Below are positions 5,874-6,066 of a stretch of 6,066 bases of DNA, one piece after another. Source of the stretch: Deltaproteobacteria bacterium (GTDB lineage: Bacteria; Myxococcota_A; UBA9160). The translations under genes and the position numbers were made by a program. The notes under the pieces are model-generated. The model had not been told where the DNA came from. It ran no database searches and worked only from the letters and a program-made list of their open reading frames with translations. The first letter of the stretch is position 1, and each line of letters opens with the position of its first letter. The stretch spans positions 420 through 6,485 of the forward strand of contig DOUU01000161.1 in assembly GCA_003520425.1 (NCBI GenBank). Reading direction: 5' to 3'.

Positions 5874-6066
5874 TTCCATCCTCTCTTGATAGGTGCCGGG
5901 CGATCGCCAGGTCCATCCCCGACGCTGCTCTGCTGGCCACGGCGACCCGCTCCGTCGTCCCCATCGTGCCGGCGGCCTCCGACGTCCAGCGAGACGGCGT
6001 GTCGGCCCACCATTGCCCGCACTCGAAGAGCGATTCCTCGCCACGAACCCACGCGCCGGCTCTCCT
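5818..6066 (-). CDS. C-terminal end of an unidentified protein
   Basis: A frame open from the right edge gives 82 residues to a TGA at 5818-5820. Its codons end in G or C nearly throughout the region 5885-6066, unlike the other two leftward frames, and the translation is protein-like (EESLFECGQWWADTPSRW, then TTERVAVASRAASGMDLAIA). I do not recognise the family. The last 18 or so residues (after HLSRED) overlap the start of the P450 remnant by 56 nt and look like out-of-frame sequence. In a neighbouring frame a TGA forms an ATGA overlap with the P450 ATG at 5873, so the ancestral gene may have ended there, before a small frameshift. Either way it probably stood just upstream of the P450 in one operon. 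Confidence 0.5.
   Translation of the reverse strand, partial: RRAGAWVRGEESLFECGQWWADTPSRWTSEAAGTMGTTERVAVASRAASGMDLAIARHLSREDGNDAPSTACGRRGDDLGRR

Noticed and set aside
1..6066. tRNA, rRNA, CRISPR array, insertion sequence or attachment site
   Set aside because: No tRNA-like cloverleaf, regularly spaced repeats, transposase-like translation or paired terminal repeats were seen on either strand.

Overview
This is a GC-rich bacterial stretch with ordinary protein-coding genes and several decayed remnants. There are no RNA genes, CRISPR arrays, transposases or phage genes that I can recognise. The gene families (a secreted type-B carboxylesterase, a PucR-type regulator, MarR, a YceJ-like di-haem cytochrome b561, a P450 remnant) fit a soil or marine, metabolically versatile high-GC bacterium. 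The b561 family and the exported esterase lean towards a proteobacterial or delta-proteobacteria-like (Myxococcota/Binatota-type) host, but an actinobacterium cannot be excluded from sequence alone.

Layout. Positions 1-1557 (minus) hold a nearly complete exported type-B carboxylesterase whose last residues lie off the left edge. A 519-bp non-coding gap separates it from a divergent PucR/CdaR-type regulator at 2077-3312 (plus). Positions 3313-3664 hold no intact gene, though scattered coding-like pieces in three plus-strand frames suggest a decayed gene. A leftward gene cluster follows: a MarR regulator (4781-5308), an antibiotic-biosynthesis-monooxygenase (ABM) fold protein (4548-4841), a cytochrome b561 (3976-4542) and a small membrane protein (3665-3979). 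These genes overlap or nearly abut, and a hairpin at 3704-3739 could end the transcript. Upstream of MarR, 5322-5873 (minus) is the N-terminal part of a cytochrome P450, broken by two in-frame TAG codons and at least one frameshift and lacking the haem-binding half. The right edge (5818-6066, minus) carries the C-terminal end of an unidentified protein.

How the genes work together. The MarR-ABM-b561-small protein cluster looks like one transcription unit controlled by MarR. An imperfect inverted repeat overlaps a TTGACA-type promoter immediately before the MarR start, as expected for autorepression. A membrane b-type cytochrome with an ABM-fold monooxygenase points to a redox or quinone/xenobiotic response, but the substrate cannot be read from the sequence. 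The PucR-type regulator is divergent from the esterase and is a reasonable candidate for its regulator. The most unusual point is that the MarR promoter and operator sit exactly at the broken end of the P450 remnant. I found no convincing entirely new system here.
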